A DNA stretch of 64,000 nucleotides from Hippopus hippopus (GCA_946811185.2 OX328112.1:3596001-3660000), one strand, 5' to 3'; counted from the first letter of the stretch, positions 11,828 to 24,501 are shown. The notes: generated by a model from the letters alone, not told the origin. A program made the numbers and translations.

Positions 11828-13725
11828 CAAGAGGGCCATGATGGCCCTGAAATCGCTCACCTGAGTCATTTGACCAAACATGACCCATTTTCAATCTCTT
11901 CTGAGATATTATGACAAACATTCTACCAAGATTTTCATGAGTTATTGACCCGAAATGACGCACTTGCAAACTGGTGCAAGACCAACATTCTGACCAAGTT
12001 TCATGAGTATTGCATTAAAAAAGAGGCCTCTAGAAAGTAAACAAGGTTTTCTAAGATTTGACCTAGTGACCTAGTTTTTGATCCAACACTACCCATTTTC
12101 GAACTCTTTCAAGATATTATCAAGACAAACATTCTAACCAACTTTTAAGAGTTTCGGACTAAAAATGTGGCCTCTACAGCATACACAAGGTTTTTCTAAG
12201 ATTTGGCCTAGTGACCTAATTTTTGATCAGACATTACCCATTATCAAACACTTTTTAGATATCACTAAGACAAACACTCTGACCAAGTTTCATGAGTATT
12301 GGACTGAAAATGTGGCCTCTAAAGCGTACAAAAGGTTTTTCTAAGATTTGACCAAATGACCTAGTTTTTGACGTGACATTACTCATTATCAAAGTCTTTT
12401 GAGATATCACCTGAACAAACATTCTGACCAAGTTTAAAGAGTATCAGACTGAAAATGTGGCCACTAGAGCATACACAAGGTTTTTCCAATTTCTGACCCA
12501 GTGACCTAGTTTTTGACCCCCATGACCCAAATTTAAACTCATTCAAGGTCTCATCAAGACAAACATTCTCACAAAGTTTCAGGAGTATCAGACTGAAAAT
12601 GTGTCCTCCAGAGCGTACACAAGGTTTATCTAAGATTTTGACCTAGTGACCTAGTTTTTGACCCCACATTACCCATTATCAAACTCGCCTGAGCTATTAT
12701 CAAGACAAACATTCTGACCAAGTTTCAAGAGTTCTTGACAGAAAATGTGGTTTCTAGAGCGTACACAAGGTTTTTCTAAGATTTGACCTAGTGACCTAGT
12801 TTTTGACCCAACACGACCCATTTTCAAATTCGTCTGAGATATTATCAAGACAAACATTCTGACCAACTTTCAGGAGTTTTGGATTGCAAATGTGGCCTCT
12901 AGAGCGTACACAAGGTTTTTCTAAGATTTGACCTAATGACCTAGTTTTAGACCCCACATAACCTATTTTTGAACTCATCTGAGTCATCCAGACAAACATT
13001 CTGACCAACTTTCAAGAGTATTAGACTGAAAATGTGGCCTCCAGAGCGTACACAAGGTTTTTCTAAGATTTGACCTACTGACCTAGTTTTTGACCCCGAA
13101 TGACCCATTTTCGAACTCGTCCGAGATATCATCAAGACAAACATTCTGACCAACTTCCAAGAGTGTTGGACTGAAAATGTGGCCTCTAGAGCATACACAA
13201 GGTTTTTCTGAGATTTGACCTAGTGACCTAGTTTTTGACCCGACATGACCCATTTTCGAACTTGTCCAAGATATCATCAAGACAAACATTCTGACCAACT
13301 TTCAGGAGTGTTGGACAGAAAAATTTGGCCTCTAGAACATACACAAAGTTTTTCTAAGATTTGACCTACTGACCTAGTTTTTGACCTGACATGACCCATT
13401 TTCAAACTCGTCCGAGATATCATCAAGGCAAACATTCTGACCAACTTTCAGGAGTACTGGACAGAAAATGTGGCCTCTAGAGCGTACACAAGATTTTTCT
13501 AAGATTTGACCTAGTGACCTAGTTTTTGACCCAACACGACCCATTTTCAAAGATTTTATTGAGACAAACATTCTGACCAAGTTTCATGAGTATCGGACTG
13601 AAAATGTGGCCTCTAGAGCGTACACAAGGTGAAAAGTTGACGCCAGACGACGCACGACGGACGCCTCACGCAGCATGATCACAATAGCTCCCCATGAGCA
13701 CTTCATGCTCAGGTGAGCTAAAAAG
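11828..13725 (+). mobile_element. Second hairpin-capped element with 145-bp tandem units
   Basis: The same design as 3135-4940: hairpin AGGGCCATGATGGCCCT at 11832-11848, GCTCACCTGAG at 11855-11865, about 11 units of roughly 145 bp, a GC-rich stretch with repeated ACGACG-type motifs near 13635-13667, and a terminal stem-loop at 13686-13719 ending CTCAGGTGAGC. Overlapping minus-strand ORFs of 63-83 codons (12669-13580) recur unit by unit and are by-products of the repeat, not genes. Confidence 0.8.
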
Positions 13726-15169
13726 AACTAGATGTAGATCTATCTCATTTCCACAATTTTTTCCGAAGCCTTCTTTTTCATGGTCTATCAAACTCAAGAT
13801 TATGAGGTAAAGTACTGAATTTCAGTTTCTGGAGATCAGATTTGATTCATTGTTGATTATATGGGGTTTAATGCCGTTTTCAACATAATTTCAGTTATAT
13901 CGCAGCAGTAAGCAGTGTTCAATCTAGCTTTGCTTGTAAGGGGGCCAAATGGGCCCACAGACTTTAAAATAGGGGGCCATTTTGGAAAACTGGGGGCCAC
14001 ACATAAAAAATTGTAATTCATTACCGTAATGTTAACGTTTTTTATTTAACAAGTGTTGCCTTTTTATTTAACAAGTATATTCTCATTCATTTATCTATGA
14101 ATACTATGCCTATAAAACTGCAACTCTGCGGAAATCATCGTTGTGACTGATGAAACCTTGATTTCACCATTAATCTTAGCCTAAAAGAAAAGAAAAATGA
14201 CGAAATATGTCTGTCAGTGGTAAACTTCTGAAAATTCTGATATCCCGTCAGACAGATTTAACTTTCCTGTCGATCCCTCAAAGTAGAGTTAAATTCTCTC
14301 ATCATAAACTAACCAACTTTTGAAACGATCGTCCGGGTGCCATTTTGGTTGAAACGCGTTTCTGTGGTGTATTATTGTCTTGGCTTGGAGGGGTAGGTAC
14401 TGCAGTGTTCTCACTAGCGTTTTATTTCAATGGTACAGTTACCTTCTGGGCTGAAAATCTTGGGGGTAAGATTTTGTATAAGGGGATACCAGTGCTCCAG
14501 CCAGGGTAAAAAAAGGGCAGGGTGCTGTGGCTGAGAAGGGCACTATGAGGCGTAAAGCGCCGGAATGGGGGGGTGGGCATACAAGTACATGTAGTTCATA
14601 AAATAATCCTCATTGACACTTTACCAGATAACAGATTTGGCAAATCAAAAAGCCATTGCTGAACAGAAAGAGTTACCAGCATCTTCTCCTTTGCACACAA
14701 TGTTTTCTAAAGCCTCATGCCATTCAACTACAGACTTGATACCAATACAATTCATATCTTTATTTTTAACAGTGCTTTGCAAGAGAAGCAAGCCATAAAA
14801 TACCAACAAATGCAAACTCTCAACCCTTTCTTTCTTTCTTTTACTGCAATGTAACTGTGCCTTTAATTTTTTTGATACTTATTCAATTTAAAGGGTTTCA
14901 AATCTGTACAGGTTGGTGAAATGAGGAAAAAGCAGGTCTTCATAGAGTAAATCCTTACTTTACAAGTCATTCAACATCGTGGATAAATGTTAAATGTTAC
15001 ATAAATGTTGCATTCTTCCTATCATTGCAATATTGATTCTACATGCCCGTGTGGTAAGGCAAGACTACCCCCCCCACCCGATTTTTTTCATTATAAATAA
15101 TAAAGGGGAGAATTAGCTTCTTCTTTGTGTTTAATGCAGTGAATAAGCAAATCTCTTTTTGAAATTCAT
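13726..15169. other. Repeat fragments, no gene
   Basis: This stretch holds a SINE-tail-like segment at 13868-13915 (TTTAATGCCG, CAACATAATTTCAG). It also has a run of GGGGGCC-rich repeat beginning CAGTGTTCAATCTAG (13910), a short CAGTGTTCTCACTAGCG element (14402-14480) and a CCAGTGCTCCAGCCAGGG element (14487-14580). An H1 fragment lies at 14675-14720. The CAGTGTTC or CAGTGCTCC starts are reminiscent of hAT-type MITE ends. Confidence 0.45.
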
Positions 15170-15300
15170 TATTCAAGCTGGAAAGAGAGTTTGAAATGTC
15201 TGTGATCGGGTTGATGTGAAGTTGACATTTGTTCTGTTATGGGTTTCCATGTTTTTGCATCGGTCCATTTTGCATGTATTTTAATATTTGGAAGGTATTT
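15170..15300 (-). repeat. Repeat B (CAGTGTTC family) fragment, left of an insertion
   Basis: The sequence from CTGGAAAGAGAG through TTGCATCGGTCCATTTTGC to AGGTATTT matches the minus strand of 29230-29370 and 36720-36850 and the plus strand of 19578-19710. It resumes at 18698 after the 3.4-kb insertion. Confidence 0.6.
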
Positions 15301-16069
15301 ATGGTGGCATATTTCTGCCACGAGATAAGAGATAGCTATCATGATAATTTTGGTAAATTATCGCGATAAATTAAAAGTTTCCTGGAAATCTTATCAAGAT
15401 CGTGAAAAGTTTCATGATAAAAATATCACGATAAACTTAATATTTTATCGCAAAATTTCTCCACTGTGCTCGAAGCTGACATGCGAGATAAAATTATTGT
15501 GATAGTTTTATCCGTTTCTCGATATCTATAAATAGAAAATTCATCATTTGGATGAACTCGGTAGTTTTGATTTAAAGGGCAACTACAGCCAAAATCTCTT
15601 TTTTTGATATATGAATCCTTAAATGAAAACCATCTTAAAATAGAAAAACCGCATTTCAATGTCTATCGTAGAAATAGAGTTTTAAGCGAAGATGTGGTTT
15701 GCACACCTGTGCGAGTTTGTGAAATGTTCGATAAACCGGATGTGATGCCACTCTTATTTCGGCTTCTGTGTACTGTTAATTTGCTCTGATGCTGACTTTT
15801 TTTCTCTCAGCCTTATCCTCCCTCATGTCAGGAGACGACTTTTTTCATCACAAAAATCCCTATCGTATGCCGGGTGCCGAGTTTAAGCACTATTTCGAGC
15901 CATGAGATGACTATTCATTTGTCAGTCTGCTGTCTGTCTGTCTGTCTGAACTAAATGACATGGCTTAATATCAGATCTACCATTAATCCTCAAAAGGTTA
16001 AATAAACCTTCATGTCGATTGCAAAATTTTGAATAGTGCTAGTTTTTGGAGAAACAAAAATAGATGTTT

Positions 16070-16140
16070 CCGCATTGGACACTGTACATAAGATCGGATT
16101 GCATGTTCTGTGCAGTCTGATCTTAATATACACTGTTTGC
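16070..16140. repeat. H2 palindromic repeat, diverged
   Basis: An imperfect palindrome around GACACTGTACATAAGATC and GTGCAGTCTGATCTTAATAT, a member of the AGATCAGACTGC hairpin family seen best at 52644-52710. Confidence 0.6.
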
Positions 16141-16242
16141 AAAAGGCCATTGAGTTGCGCACAGCAGCCTTGGGGCCCCACAGAAATTTAAATGAGGCAA
16201 GCAATAAATGGTAAATTCACTGTTGATTATCCATCTCTTTCA

Positions 16243-16266
16243 TGAGAGAGAGAGAGAGAGAGAGAG
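16243..16266. repeat. GA microsatellite
   Basis: About twelve GA dinucleotides in a row. Confidence 0.9.
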
Positions 16267-17373
16267 CAGTTAAAAAAGAAATTCGACAAGGAGATTATGC
16301 ATTGTTTTTTTTTTTAATTTAAGATCGTATGAATGAGGAAATACAAAAGTTATGATGTTCGACTTGCCCATTTAACCTGTGTAAAATTCCAAATTCCATT
16401 TACATTATTTACGAAAAAGGGTTCAATATGGTCGTGAAAACAGAAGAGTAACTTTGTATATGACATGTTTATGACAAGTGCTTGTTAACCTCAAGCTGCA
16501 AGCCGGGTAAAAAAAAATATGTCAGACCACAACGGTGTGATATCATCACAAAAGAGGCACCGAATTAACCCTTTGTCCTTGTACATGGATGGAACACACA
16601 ATTCTTTTCTCAAAATAAAAGGTTGGTGCACTAAAATTGTGTGTAAAGTTTGTACGCAGTTATAAATTTTTAATTTACGCTGCATTTTCATGGTTAGCAT
16701 CTCTTATCTCGTATATGATTACAGGGAGAAACACGGGAGAAGACAGTTAAACAATTTTTGACCACGTTGGTATTTCCTTTTAAATTGTATGCCTTACATG
16801 CCTCAGTATTTAGGAAATGGACTGACCCTGTATTTTGCAGACGATCAAAAATGTTTACTGCATGATATGGAGGACAGGAAGGCAGGAGGCAATTCAGACA
16901 ATCTTTTAACGTTGTTGTTGATGAAAGAAACAAATTTGAGATTATGAAAAAAAAGCACGTAGGAAAATAAATGAAGATCGAGTGAAAAAAAAAATTTAAC
17001 TTTAACAGCAAATTCAGGATGTGTGCTGGATTTAATGGTGTTCGTGAATGTTAAAGAGAGGATAAGATTTCTAAGGCAGATCAAGGCTTTTAATTCTTTC
17101 CAAGCAGAAGGAGACATGTAAAATGCTGACACTGATGGTGTAGATCAAGATCAGACTGCGCAGGACTTGAAGACCGTTAAATGATCGACGGTGTTCTTTA
17201 TTTGGTAGAAACAGCCTTAGAAATTAACTCGAATGATTTCCTTTTCACATTGTAACGTTCCTTCTTCCTTCTACGACCTAGTAGAAGAGAATTTTGACAT
17301 GATTCAATTATCTTGATTTATTATTTCTTTTTTTATATTTATCTATTACAACTTGTTGATTAGGTAGTGGTAC

Positions 17374-18340
17374 AATTGAAATAACATCAAGAAATAAATT
17401 TCAAAATATTCATGTTCGTTACCAGAAGAATAACTATTCCTTTTTTATAAGTACTTTCTCCACTAAGCTAATTCATTCAAAATTTCTTTCCTATGATTGT
17501 AGATGTAAGAGCGATATAGCCCCGTCACGCCAAACTTGTTCTCACTCTGTTCTGAATTTTTTTGCTGATCGGACTGAAACTGTCTTCAGACAAAGTGGGC
17601 GTATTAGTATCCTTTTATGAAGGGTGCTCCAGAACTTTGAGCCTGCTCAAAATTTTTTGCCATCCATTCCGTCCTGTGATTAGACGGAGTAACAACGTAC
17701 TTAAAGCAAGATGGACGTACTACGAACGGAACTGCTGTACTTCGATCCTATTAGAGACGCAGTGCGGTCGGGCAATAACCTGCAGTGCGTTTGCATTTTA
17801 CCAACCGAAATTACATGTCCTATCCCAGCCAGTTTTTCGATTTTGTTGACCGGGTTAAGACTTTCTGGGAATAGGTTTGGTGAGATAGGGGCTTCAGCCA
17901 TTATCAGGCCAAAATTATACGTTCATCCCCGACCATAACCCGTTTTCCGATTATGTCAGGACGGGTTAAGACGTTGTAAGACCTAGTTTGGTGTGACGGG
18001 GGCTATAGAGATTGAAACTCTGCAGTACACAAGTGATTGAAATGTGAAATAGCGATTTATATCTTTATAAATATCATGCAGTTTTCTCAATTTTCTGTGT
18101 TAGTTCATATATAGCGACTATAATTATCTTCTCACACTTGTGAGATCACGGCGAACTACCGGAAGTCACGGTTTTTTCTATTAGAGACTTTCACACAGGT
18201 GAAAATCCGAAAATTTAAACCTCTATATCTCGTGGAGTAAGCATCACAGAACGCTAACAAGATTTTTGTTAACATACTCTAGTGTCGTTTTATCCGATTT
18301 TGAAATGAAAATTTTGGTGTGGAGTTACCCTTTAATAAGA
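17374..18340 (+). repeat. Repeat A, copy 2, interrupted by a short transposon
   Basis: It matches the repeat at 7707-8124 and 10843-10905. The break lies between GATGTAAGAGCGA and GAGATTGAAACTC; copy 1 runs straight through at about 7853-7863. Confidence 0.7.
17511..18005. mobile_element. Short DNA transposon with TATAGCCCC-type ends, about 490 bp
   Basis: The left end reads TATAGCCCCGTCACGCCAAAC and the right end reversed reads TATAGCCCCCGTCACACCAAAC, so the termini pair over about 20 bp with one extra C and one substitution. Repeat A copy 1 lacks this insertion. TA or TATA at the edges could be the target duplication. ORFs of 66-95 codons inside (17562-17938) overlap on both strands, show no domain and are not supported as genes. 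Confidence 0.68.
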
Positions 18341-18697
18341 TTGTGGTCAGTAAAATTTCGAATCATTAATTAACAATTGTAGCTTAATTGGTAAATTTTG
18401 ACAATGCCCGAATGACAGAGGTCTGTAAAATCACAAAGACGACTCGAAATGCCTCCTACGAACAACTTTGAAACCGTACAGGGGAAAGGAGAATTCATAA
18501 GGTTGTATACGAAGGTATTCCGAAACCGTATCTAATTATAGGTATCATGAATGTCAGTTGTGGGCACGAAAGCAAAAAAAATCATGATAAGAGTTAGCAT
18601 TATTGTGATATTTTTATCGTGAATTTTTTTATCACGATAATTCTCTTAAATTATCATGATAGCTATCTCGTATCTCGCTGCAGAAATATGCCACCAT

Positions 18698-19484
18698 AGG
18701 TATTTATGGACATTTTGACATATTTTCTACAAAATGTAAGTCAACAACATGCTGTGGTGTTATTCTCAGTCCACTTTAGGAATGCGCCACTTTCCGACTT
18801 ACGATAGATTAATTTGCTGACTCATCAATCCTACCCCAGTGTTAACATAACTTTATGAGTTAATATTGAAACCAAGAGTAAATCTAAGAAAAAAATAATT
18901 TGTTTATGAACAGAAAACACTACATAAAGGGTAATTTTACTATTCATGCACCTTAGATTAAACTCTGAACATGTAACTTGATACGGGAAATTAAGCAAGA
19001 TCTTCGACATTAACGATAAATTGCGATTGATAGCAAACTTTAAAAGAAAAACTAGTACTCGGAGACAGCCTCCAATATTATTGAATAAAAACACCTATCG
19101 TAAAGATATGATAAACCGTTCAAATAGAACATAAAAAGACAATGATGGATAATTGTCTATTGTTCTCAGCACTTGTGTACTCTGACGGACTTGTAATATA
19201 CAGTCGGGGTCGATCTTTTCACACTTCGCTGCCTGGAGGGGATTAGTGACACACTGTTAATTGGATTGTATATTCGAAGGCGGATATTCATGATGTCTTC
19301 AACAGACTCATGGCAAAGTTTAGATTAGAGGTTACAATACTGAACATACGGCAATCCAGGGTGCTATTATATGACAGGGTTTCCAGAAAAAGGGCAGGGC
19401 GTCCAGAAAAAGGGGCAGGGTGTCTAGAGAAGGGGCAGGGCGCCGCGCCCTTCTATTCCCCGCTAGCTGGAACACTGGTCCCCA
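18698..19484. other. End of repeat B fragment and unassigned DNA
   Basis: The first 60 bp continue the host repeat of the 3.4-kb insertion. A CCAGTGTTCCAGCTAGCG-type element lies on the minus strand at about 19365-19485, with GGGCAGGGCG blocks repeated three times. Similar text is at 14487 and 52978. Confidence 0.4.
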
Positions 19485-19902
19485 ACTAGAGGTAAAGCAA
19501 TCCATATTGATGATTTGGAGCAAAAAAGTCTCTTATATTAAGATATCTCTGTAAATTTACTACTTAAAGTCATTAAAAAGCTGAAAAGGCGTCTGAAATG
19601 ACTCTGATCGGACAATGTCAAAGAGACATTTTGTTGTGTCATGGGTTTCCGCGGTTTTTGCACCAATCGATTTTTCATGTCTGTTAATTTCTGGATAAGT
19701 ATTTCTGCATGACCTGACATAAATTTGCCAATAAGGATAACAAGTAACTTCAAAACCTGTCATTTTACACAAGATAACCGGATAATGGCCTTTTTGTCCA
19801 TTTATTTTCTTATGTGAGGTCTCCCGTGTAACCAATATTTGTTACGTGAATTTCAATTCTATAACGTGATTTACGCAATAATCTGCGCCTGTAGAACACT
19901 AA
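19485..19902 (-). repeat. Repeat B, diverged copy
   Basis: The minus strand begins TAGTGTTCTACAGG and reads through ATTGCGTAAATCACG, the CATTTTACACAAG block and the ATGACACAAC block. It matches the copies at 29043-29540 and 36537-37020. Confidence 0.6.
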
Positions 19903-20314
19903 GAATTGGCCCATTTGTGCTTTCTGAAGTAATATTTTAAACAACTTTTGCCTTTTTTCGTCCCATTAAGACTTCCAAAATACAGAAAATCGCCTCATTA
20001 CAATATTGAAATATCAGCGGATGCTGAAAAAATCGTAACCTCTCGTACCCGTTATTCTGCCAAAACTCTGACACGAAGACCGATAACAGTCTATCCGTCT
20101 GAGTATCGATAAATTCTTACTAGATTAGTAAGCTCGGCATTATGTTTGAGTGGAAAAAATAGAAACAGACGAAAGGACCCCAATTCGTAGAATGGCACTT
20201 TTACAATTGAGTGCGCCCGACGGGCCCCAGGTTGGTTCAGAATTGCGCCATCTGGGACTTTAGGGGGCCTATGACGCAATGGCGCGCTCTAGATTGAACA
20301 CGGAGTAAGTGCAC

Positions 20315-20553
20315 ATATCCATGCTTTCCTGGAGCCTCTTTTACCAGTACTGTGCACAATATTCTTTCCAAGCCACTGGCTGCTTTCCCACATAACTATC
20401 ATCAAAACAAAGGTCAGCGATGGGAGAGGAATGAATCCTGTTGCAAAAACTATCATCAATCCTCAGAGAGAAATTGGCCGAGCCAGGGATTGAACCCATG
20501 ACCCTGTTCTCAAGTCCTTTACGCTACCAACTGAACTACCAGGGCTCGGCACT
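20315..20553 (-). repeat. tRNA-derived SINE
   Basis: Minus strand: the head at 20477-20550 is 74 nt and tRNA-like, with a 7-bp acceptor pairing GCCGAGC and GCTCGGC, the A-box-like block AGTTCAGTTGGTAGCG and the B box GGGTTCAATCCC. The body continues with GAGGATTGATGATAG, AGTTATGTGGGAAAG and CCAGTGGCTTGGAAAGAATAT, matching the SINEs at 43370-43680 and 63005-63315. The anticodon arm does not pair properly, so I call it a SINE head, not a tRNA gene. Confidence 0.75.
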
Positions 20554-20597
20554 CTAGAGATCAGAAGCATATTACTAGAAACTCCTTACCCCACCTA

Positions 20598-20823
20598 ATT
20601 CTTTACCACATTACAAAAATTTTACACATATTCAAATGGGAAGCATTTCCAAAGGACATAGTAAATGTGGCACAAGTAATGGGATTTATCTGTAAAAGAT
20701 CAGAAAACATTGTTGGAAAAGCAGAAAATGCTGGTTACCAGCATTTTCTCATTTTCCCACAATGGTTCAAAAGCTTTCTTTCACAGGGTAGTTTAAACTT
20801 GGAATTGTGTGGGTAAAGGGTAA
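20598..20823 (+). repeat. H1 hairpin MITE
   Basis: It begins ATTCTTTACCACA, has the central AGAAAATGCTGGTTACCAGC palindrome with a long but imperfect stem, and ends GGAATTGTGTGGGTAAAGGG. Confidence 0.7.
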
Positions 20824-21844
20824 AAAAATTGTTTTTCAATTCAAATGGTAGAGCATTGTCAGGTATATTGGGACAGCTAAGGATTTGTTTTCACAACTAT
20901 TTTAATTATGCGCAAAACGGTTTTAACCATGAAAATTTAGAAAATCCTACTGTATCCTGTCGTTTATTTTGAGAACTCGGCATTAGCATAACTAAAATCG
21001 ATGTAATATAAACTAGCTTAAATGTGAATGTATGGAGTTAGTCTGGAATTTGCGGACACGATGGAGGGTATATTCGGACACTTTTTAATTTTTTACAAAA
21101 ATAGTTATCATGAAACTCTAAAGGGGTTAACCTCCAGATTTGGGGTCAAATTTCAAAAAGAGTAATTCCTAGTCCATTAATTATAGAAATGAATGGAAGC
21201 ATATTGGTATATTTCTGGCTATATCTAATGCGGATACTGTCTGCAACAAAATACTTTCACTTGTAGTTTTGCATCGACATTTTATTCCACTACGCAACAG
21301 GGTACACTTTTCTCCTATAGGTACCTGTATTTCTGAGTCACTCTTGTGATCATTTTTTTACGTCAGAAATATGTCAAAACCCATATGAATCCATATTGTT
21401 TGGAAAAACGAAGGACAGTCAAGATTTTTGCAAAATACCCGGTTCTATTAAAATTATGTCCGGTGTTTTGGAAACACTTAGAAAGCAGAATCGAGTGTAG
21501 CTAGAAGAATGCAAAAGCTCCATGAGTGTTCTAGGCATGTTTGTATCTGGTAAATATGACTTTAAAATGGCAAAGGGCTGCTTTTTGTTGACTTATAGTG
21601 TTAAGAGTTAATCATATTTTTTTAGCGATGTACTTAAAAAAAAAAATTCTACATTTATCTTTATATTATTTTGTAAAAATGTTGATATTACATGGACGTG
21701 CAGACGACGGATCAGACGGTTGAAAAAAAGGACGATTCGTTTGTGTGTTTCTGTTCATCAAGTTAATCAAACAACGCTCATAAATGAAATTATACCATGT
21801 GTCCCAAAACTACAGATGGTTTGTGTACCCGACAACGCTCTAAA
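20824..21844. other. No supported gene
   Basis: AT-rich DNA. A GGACAC motif recurs around 21053-21082 (TTGCGGACAC, ATTCGGACAC) and at 8545, hinting at fragments of another repeat. The small ORF at 21720-21935 runs into a repeat that is duplicated on the other strand at 61500-61672 and is not supported as a gene. Confidence 0.3.
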
Positions 21845-22178
21845 GAGTTTCCAGGGCCTATTTTCCAAAAATTGGAAATTAATGGCAGTGTACATGCATA
21901 CAGTAAATAGAAAGGTGCAGCAATTTAATAAGTGAAACAGTCACACTTTAACTGCTTAAACTATGGCAAAATATCTCACAACATTTGCACATATAGGCTT
22001 ATAGCCCTTTTTAACACTACTGTGGTACACCCATTGGTACTGGAGTTAATACTTTAGAAGAACTGCTTTCCGGCCATCATATGACACAAGGGAATCATTA
22101 TCTGTGGAAGTTACAAGGCTAGGCTTGGATATTATGTCTGGAGATGTACAGTTTGCATCATGTGCAGTGATAATATAG

Positions 22179-23148
22179 GAGAGTAAGCAAATTTCGCTAG
22201 TAATTGAATTTCGCCAACTATGTTCTCGGGCAATATTTTCGTATCTGTGACATCATCCATTCAAGGAAATGATTGATATTTTAGCAGCAAAGGTGTTTTG
22301 AACTGTCATTTGAATCTAATGACAGAAAAATACCTATCAATAGGAAAAAAGTTCATAAGCGACGTCTCACATGCTTTTCCCCGCCATTTTATTATTATTT
22401 GTCAGGTCTCTTTTATATGCAGATTTTAAAAGATACTTTTAGCTTAAAACTTTTTTTGTTTCGTCTATTTTCGGTTTAAAAAGGTTATCGTTGGAACTTT
22501 AATAGCCAAAGTTTCGTATGGGGCACCTAAAGGGAAATATAGCCATATGAAAGACAGGGGGGTCCTTATTCATTTTTTCCTAAAAAAAATAGTCTGAATC
22601 AGGTACAAAAATCACTACAAAGACAAGAAAATAGCCTTTTCTGTGAGCTATAAAAGGTTATCTTTTTTAGATTTACAGCCTCTTTATCCCCAACACTGAG
22701 TTAGATTGTAATATTTCAGTGCCACAGCAGAAATAATTACACGAAAAATCACATAACTGTAGATTTTGTTTTCTGAGAGCTGCGTTTTGTTTTATGTCCT
22801 TCAGGTTTTCTCGTAGGAAGTAAATGTAGAGTTAATATCCAAGGGAGGCAATGAATATTGCTGAAATGATGCTGTGAATTTTTTATTTCATTTTACCCTC
22901 TCTGGGGCCTTTAATTTTTGGAAAACCGGAGTTGTCGAAATTGGCTTACTCTTGTTATAGATGGCGACTTTGTACTGTCTCACTTCTAATGATGTTTTGA
23001 CAGATAAATTTAGATGTTTAAGTGGTAAAAATTATTTTTAAAAAAAGTATTTGAATACAAGTGCATAGATATTTAACCATAAAGAAAATTACTATTGTTT
23101 TGTGCAATCCGCAAGTTTCCCTTGCGTTGGCGAAATTTGATTACACCA
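22179..23148. mobile_element. Insertion of about 970 bp with inverted CAAATTTCGC ends
   Basis: The left edge contains GTAAGCAAATTTCGCTAG followed by TTGAATTTCGCCAAC, and the right edge reversed contains GTAATCAAATTTCGCCAAC. The relative at 61247-61262 runs through without it. No ORF of note. Exact ends and target duplication are unclear. Confidence 0.5.
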
Positions 23149-23437
23149 GTTGTATGATCTTCAGACAACGGGAGATCGGTGACGGTATGACTAGATACCG
23201 AAAATAGCCTATTTTCGCGAAAATAGCTTTCCCTCTACGAAAATAGCTTTTCACCTGGCATAACCTGTGTATCGACGACCAGTTTCGTAGTATGTTTGTT
23301 GTAGAGAATACTATAATGTAAAAATTACCCACCAATGGGTATTTGGTGAGAGTTTGAAAGAATTTCTTTCCCCGAAAATAGCTTTTATTCTTATGTTTGA
23401 TTCACTTTGTATGAACCTCATTTTTTATAGGTAAAAA

Positions 23438-24020
23438 CAGGTAAACACCAAAAACTTATATACAAAAAGTAAATTTCTGTCTCGCTAGCATTCTTTGTAC
23501 GAAAACAGCTTGTGTCTGAATACAGTTTTCACAAAAATAGCTTGCAACTTATTACTACGAAAATAGCTTTATCAGATTACAGTAACAAAATAACATTTGA
23601 ATGTTTATTTCGCTGCAAAGATATCATTTGTTTGTTCGTATACATTTTTCAAGAAAATATTTTTTTATCATCTGGCCGCATGAAAATAGATTGAATCCAG
23701 TTACCACGAAAATAGTTTTCACACCCGACAGGTAAACACCAAAACCTTATATACAAGAAGTAAATTTCTGTCTCGCTAGCATTCTTTGTACGAAAATAGC
23801 TTTTGTCTGTATACAGTTTTCACGAAAATAGCTTGCAACTTCTATCTATGAAAATAGCTTCATCACATTACAATAAAAAAATAACCTTTGAATGTTTATT
23901 TCGCTGCAAAGATATCATTTGTTTGTTCATATACATTTTTCACGAAAATATTTTTTTATCATCTGGCCGCATGAAAATAGATTGAAACCAGTTACCACGA
24001 AAATAGTTTTCTCACCTGAC
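23438..24020 (+). repeat. Tandem duplication of a 291-bp unit
   Basis: Both units begin CAGGTAAACACCAAAA and contain TTTCTGTCTCGCTAGC, TGAATGTTTATTTCGC and ATCATCTGGCCGCATG. Each includes several AAAATAGCTT or AAAATAGTTT motifs. The two 60-codon ORFs that recur in the units (23512-23694 and 23803-23985) are repeat by-products. Confidence 0.85.
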
Positions 24021-24435
24021 AAATTAAAATTAGCCCTTGATAAGTTATTTTTTAAAAACTTCTCAATATCTCATTTACATTTTTTCCTTTAATACACGTA
24101 CATGCATAATATCATGTGTATTGTCTTAATCCATGGCTGATCACTTTGTCTTTGGAAGGGGGCAATACCGGGATCCGTCAATCAGCTTTAATGTGAATCG
24201 GACTTTTCCGAACTGTATTGATCACTTATAATCGGATTATAACACCTTTACTAATAATCCTTTAATTAATTTTGCACATTCATTAAATATGCGGCAGTCC
24301 TTTTTGGTATCCCTTTAGGTTCCTGGGAGTTTTACTTTTACTAGTTTTTAATCATTTGTCTTAAATTTACCCATCAATAGCTGATATCAATGTTGAATAA
24401 TCGTTTATACGTTTGTTTAATGTTTGATGTGCAAA

Positions 24436-24501
24436 ATGTCGGATTTAATTTTATGTGGTGTTTGTAGAGATACTTGTGACGATCACTGCATCCTGTGTGA
24501 G
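24436..24501 (+). CDS. Possible Cys-rich first exon inside the 4.6-kb element
   Basis: An ATG at 24436 opens a 22-codon stretch, MSDLILCGVCRDTCDDHC and onward, which runs into a consensus-like splice donor GAG|GTAAGTG at 24502. Five cysteines and one histidine in 22 residues resemble the start of a zinc-binding domain, but no full motif can be built because the next exon was not found. It lies in the left half of the TIR element, away from its motif arrays. If real, it could be the beginning of a transposon gene. A chance ORF next to a chance donor is also possible. Confidence 0.25.

Larger units (their letters stand above)
15301..18697. mobile_element. Inverted-repeat element, 3.4 kb, with perfect 8-bp target duplication
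   Basis: The left end starts ATGGTGGCATATTTCTGCC and continues through GATAGCTATCATGATAATTT. The right end, read in reverse from 18697, starts ATGGTGGCATATTTCTGC and continues through the same GATAGCTATCATGATAATTT. The octamer AGGTATTT lies directly outside both ends (15293-15300 and 18698-18705). Relatives of the interrupted host repeat near 29240 and 36730 (reverse strand) have a single AGGTATTT at this place. No transposase is visible inside. The interior carries a hairpin repeat (16070-16140), a GA microsatellite (16243-16266) and repeat A copy 2 with its own insertion. A short relative of the same ends is at 39155-39361. Confidence 0.82.

Noticed and set aside
20477..20550. tRNA gene on the minus strand
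   Set aside because: The acceptor stem pairs, but the anticodon arm does not. The head is followed by the SINE body shared with two other loci.
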